Source of the DNA: Isoptericola halalbus
Lineage (GTDB): Bacteria > Actinomycetota > Actinomycetes > Actinomycetales > Cellulomonadaceae
Length of the DNA: 40,141 nt
Direction of reading: 5' to 3'
Assembly (NCBI GenBank): GCA_009663185.1
Contig: VJZX01000017.1
Location: 23,996-64,136, forward strand
A model generated the notes under the pieces. It ran no database searches. It saw nothing but the letters and a program-made list of their open reading frames with translations, and had not been told where the DNA came from. Of this stretch, positions 39,724-40,141 are shown piece after piece. The first letter of the stretch is position 1. Each line of letters opens with the position of its first letter. Position numbers and translations under genes: made by a program.

Positions 39724-40141
39724 GCGGCACCCCCAGAGCCCTGGGCGAGAAGCTCGACGGCAGCGGTCGCGTTGGCGCGTCCGGTCCCGCACGCGAGCAC
39801 GACGGCGGGCATGCCGCCGGGCAGGTCCGCGAACCAGTGCTCGGCCTCGGTCGGCGCGCCGGTGTGCACGACGACGAGGTCGGGACGCACCTCGGCGAGC
39901 ACGACCAGCCGGGCCCGCTCGTGCGTGCCCGGCAGCGGCTCGCGCGTGACGACGACGAGCGGCCGCTCGCCCGGGTCGACCTCGGCGAGCCGGACGAGCA
40001 GCCCGGCGAACGCGTCGTCGTCGAGCGCCGGGTGCACGGTGGCGCCCTCGAAACGAGCGGCCAGCGCGGTCTGGACGTGCTGCGCGGTCCGCCCGGCCGC
40101 GTGGTCGAGCCGCAGCCGCAGGTCGACGACGTCGGGCTGCC
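39720..40141 (-). CDS. Probable GH3-family N-acetyl-beta-glucosaminidase, C-terminal part (runs off the right edge)
   Basis: About 139 C-terminal residues are visible. They include VHPALDDDAFAGLLVRLAEV, RPLVVVTREPLP and RPDLVVVHTGAPTEAEHWFA, then VVLACGTGRANATAAVELL before the stop. This resembles the C-terminal alpha/beta domain of actinobacterial GH3 NagZ/Nag3 enzymes, which release GlcNAc from muropeptides and chitobiose and in Cellulomonas can act by phosphorolysis. The catalytic domain is outside the window, so the assignment rests on the C-terminal domain and on the 4-base overlap with anmK and murQ. Confidence 0.7.
   Translation of the reverse strand, partial: QPDVVDLRLRLDHAAGRTAQHVQTALAARFEGATVHPALDDDAFAGLLVRLAEVDPGERPLVVVTREPLPGTHERARLVVLAEVRPDLVVVHTGAPTEAEHWFADLPGGMPAVVLACGTGRANATAAVELLAQGSGGAA

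Overview
The window comes from a high-GC Gram-positive actinobacterium. Base composition, codon use, frequent GTG starts, near-absence of intergenic space and a non-discriminating-type GltX next to tRNA-Glu and tRNA-Gln genes all fit. A secreted GH5 glucanase with a ricin-type carbohydrate-binding tail, a (broken) GH115 alpha-glucuronidase, a sugar ABC permease and a GH3/AnmK/MurQ cluster suggest a polysaccharide degrader of the Cellulomonadaceae type. The family assignment is inference.

Left end (1-5.9 kb): an accessory carbohydrate region with decay. A sugar ABC permease (partial) faces a GH115 gene that is frameshifted and truncated. A secreted GH5 enzyme with LacI-type operator palindromes follows. 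Next come a YHS-domain remnant, a two-gene membrane module of unknown function and a methyltransferase broken by several frameshifts. Two homologous 38-nt hairpins close the minus-strand genes on either side of this decayed block.

Middle (5.9-23 kb): mostly core genome. It holds lpd, an LLM-class oxidoreductase, leuC-leuD with the divergent IclR-type regulator and two operator palindromes, a small membrane protein followed by a 15-nt tandem repeat, and a PH-domain membrane protein. A tRNA array follows (one tRNA-Gln and four tRNA-Glu, the last built from exact 129-bp tandem duplications), then a methyltransferase, a LysR/YeiH pair and a secreted hydrolase. A tight six-gene operon ends the block: methyltransferase, FAH-family protein, membrane protein, methyltransferase, gltX, HAD phosphatase.

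Right part (23-40 kb): an acyltransferase-like membrane protein, a methyltransferase, an aldo/keto reductase, and a conserved protein usually labelled 3-methyladenine DNA glycosylase. A secreted Asp/Arg-rich small protein is translationally coupled to a soluble Ser/Thr kinase. A CGNR zinc-finger regulator diverges from an EamA exporter through what looks like a leaderless promoter/operator. Then come a DUF1801 protein, an APH(3')-like kinase, a large Ski2-like helicase, a membrane-anchored coiled-coil protein, a TauE permease, YbaK, YccF and YggS, and the overlapping murQ-anmK-GH3 cluster for cell-wall amino sugar recycling.

I see no IS element, prophage, CRISPR array or obvious defence island, and no clear new multi-gene system. 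The most noteworthy signals are structural: a 65-bp near-perfect palindrome present twice, both times between convergent genes; paired inverted 38-nt repeats flanking yggS; the exact tRNA-Glu tandem array; and the CGNR/EamA operator.
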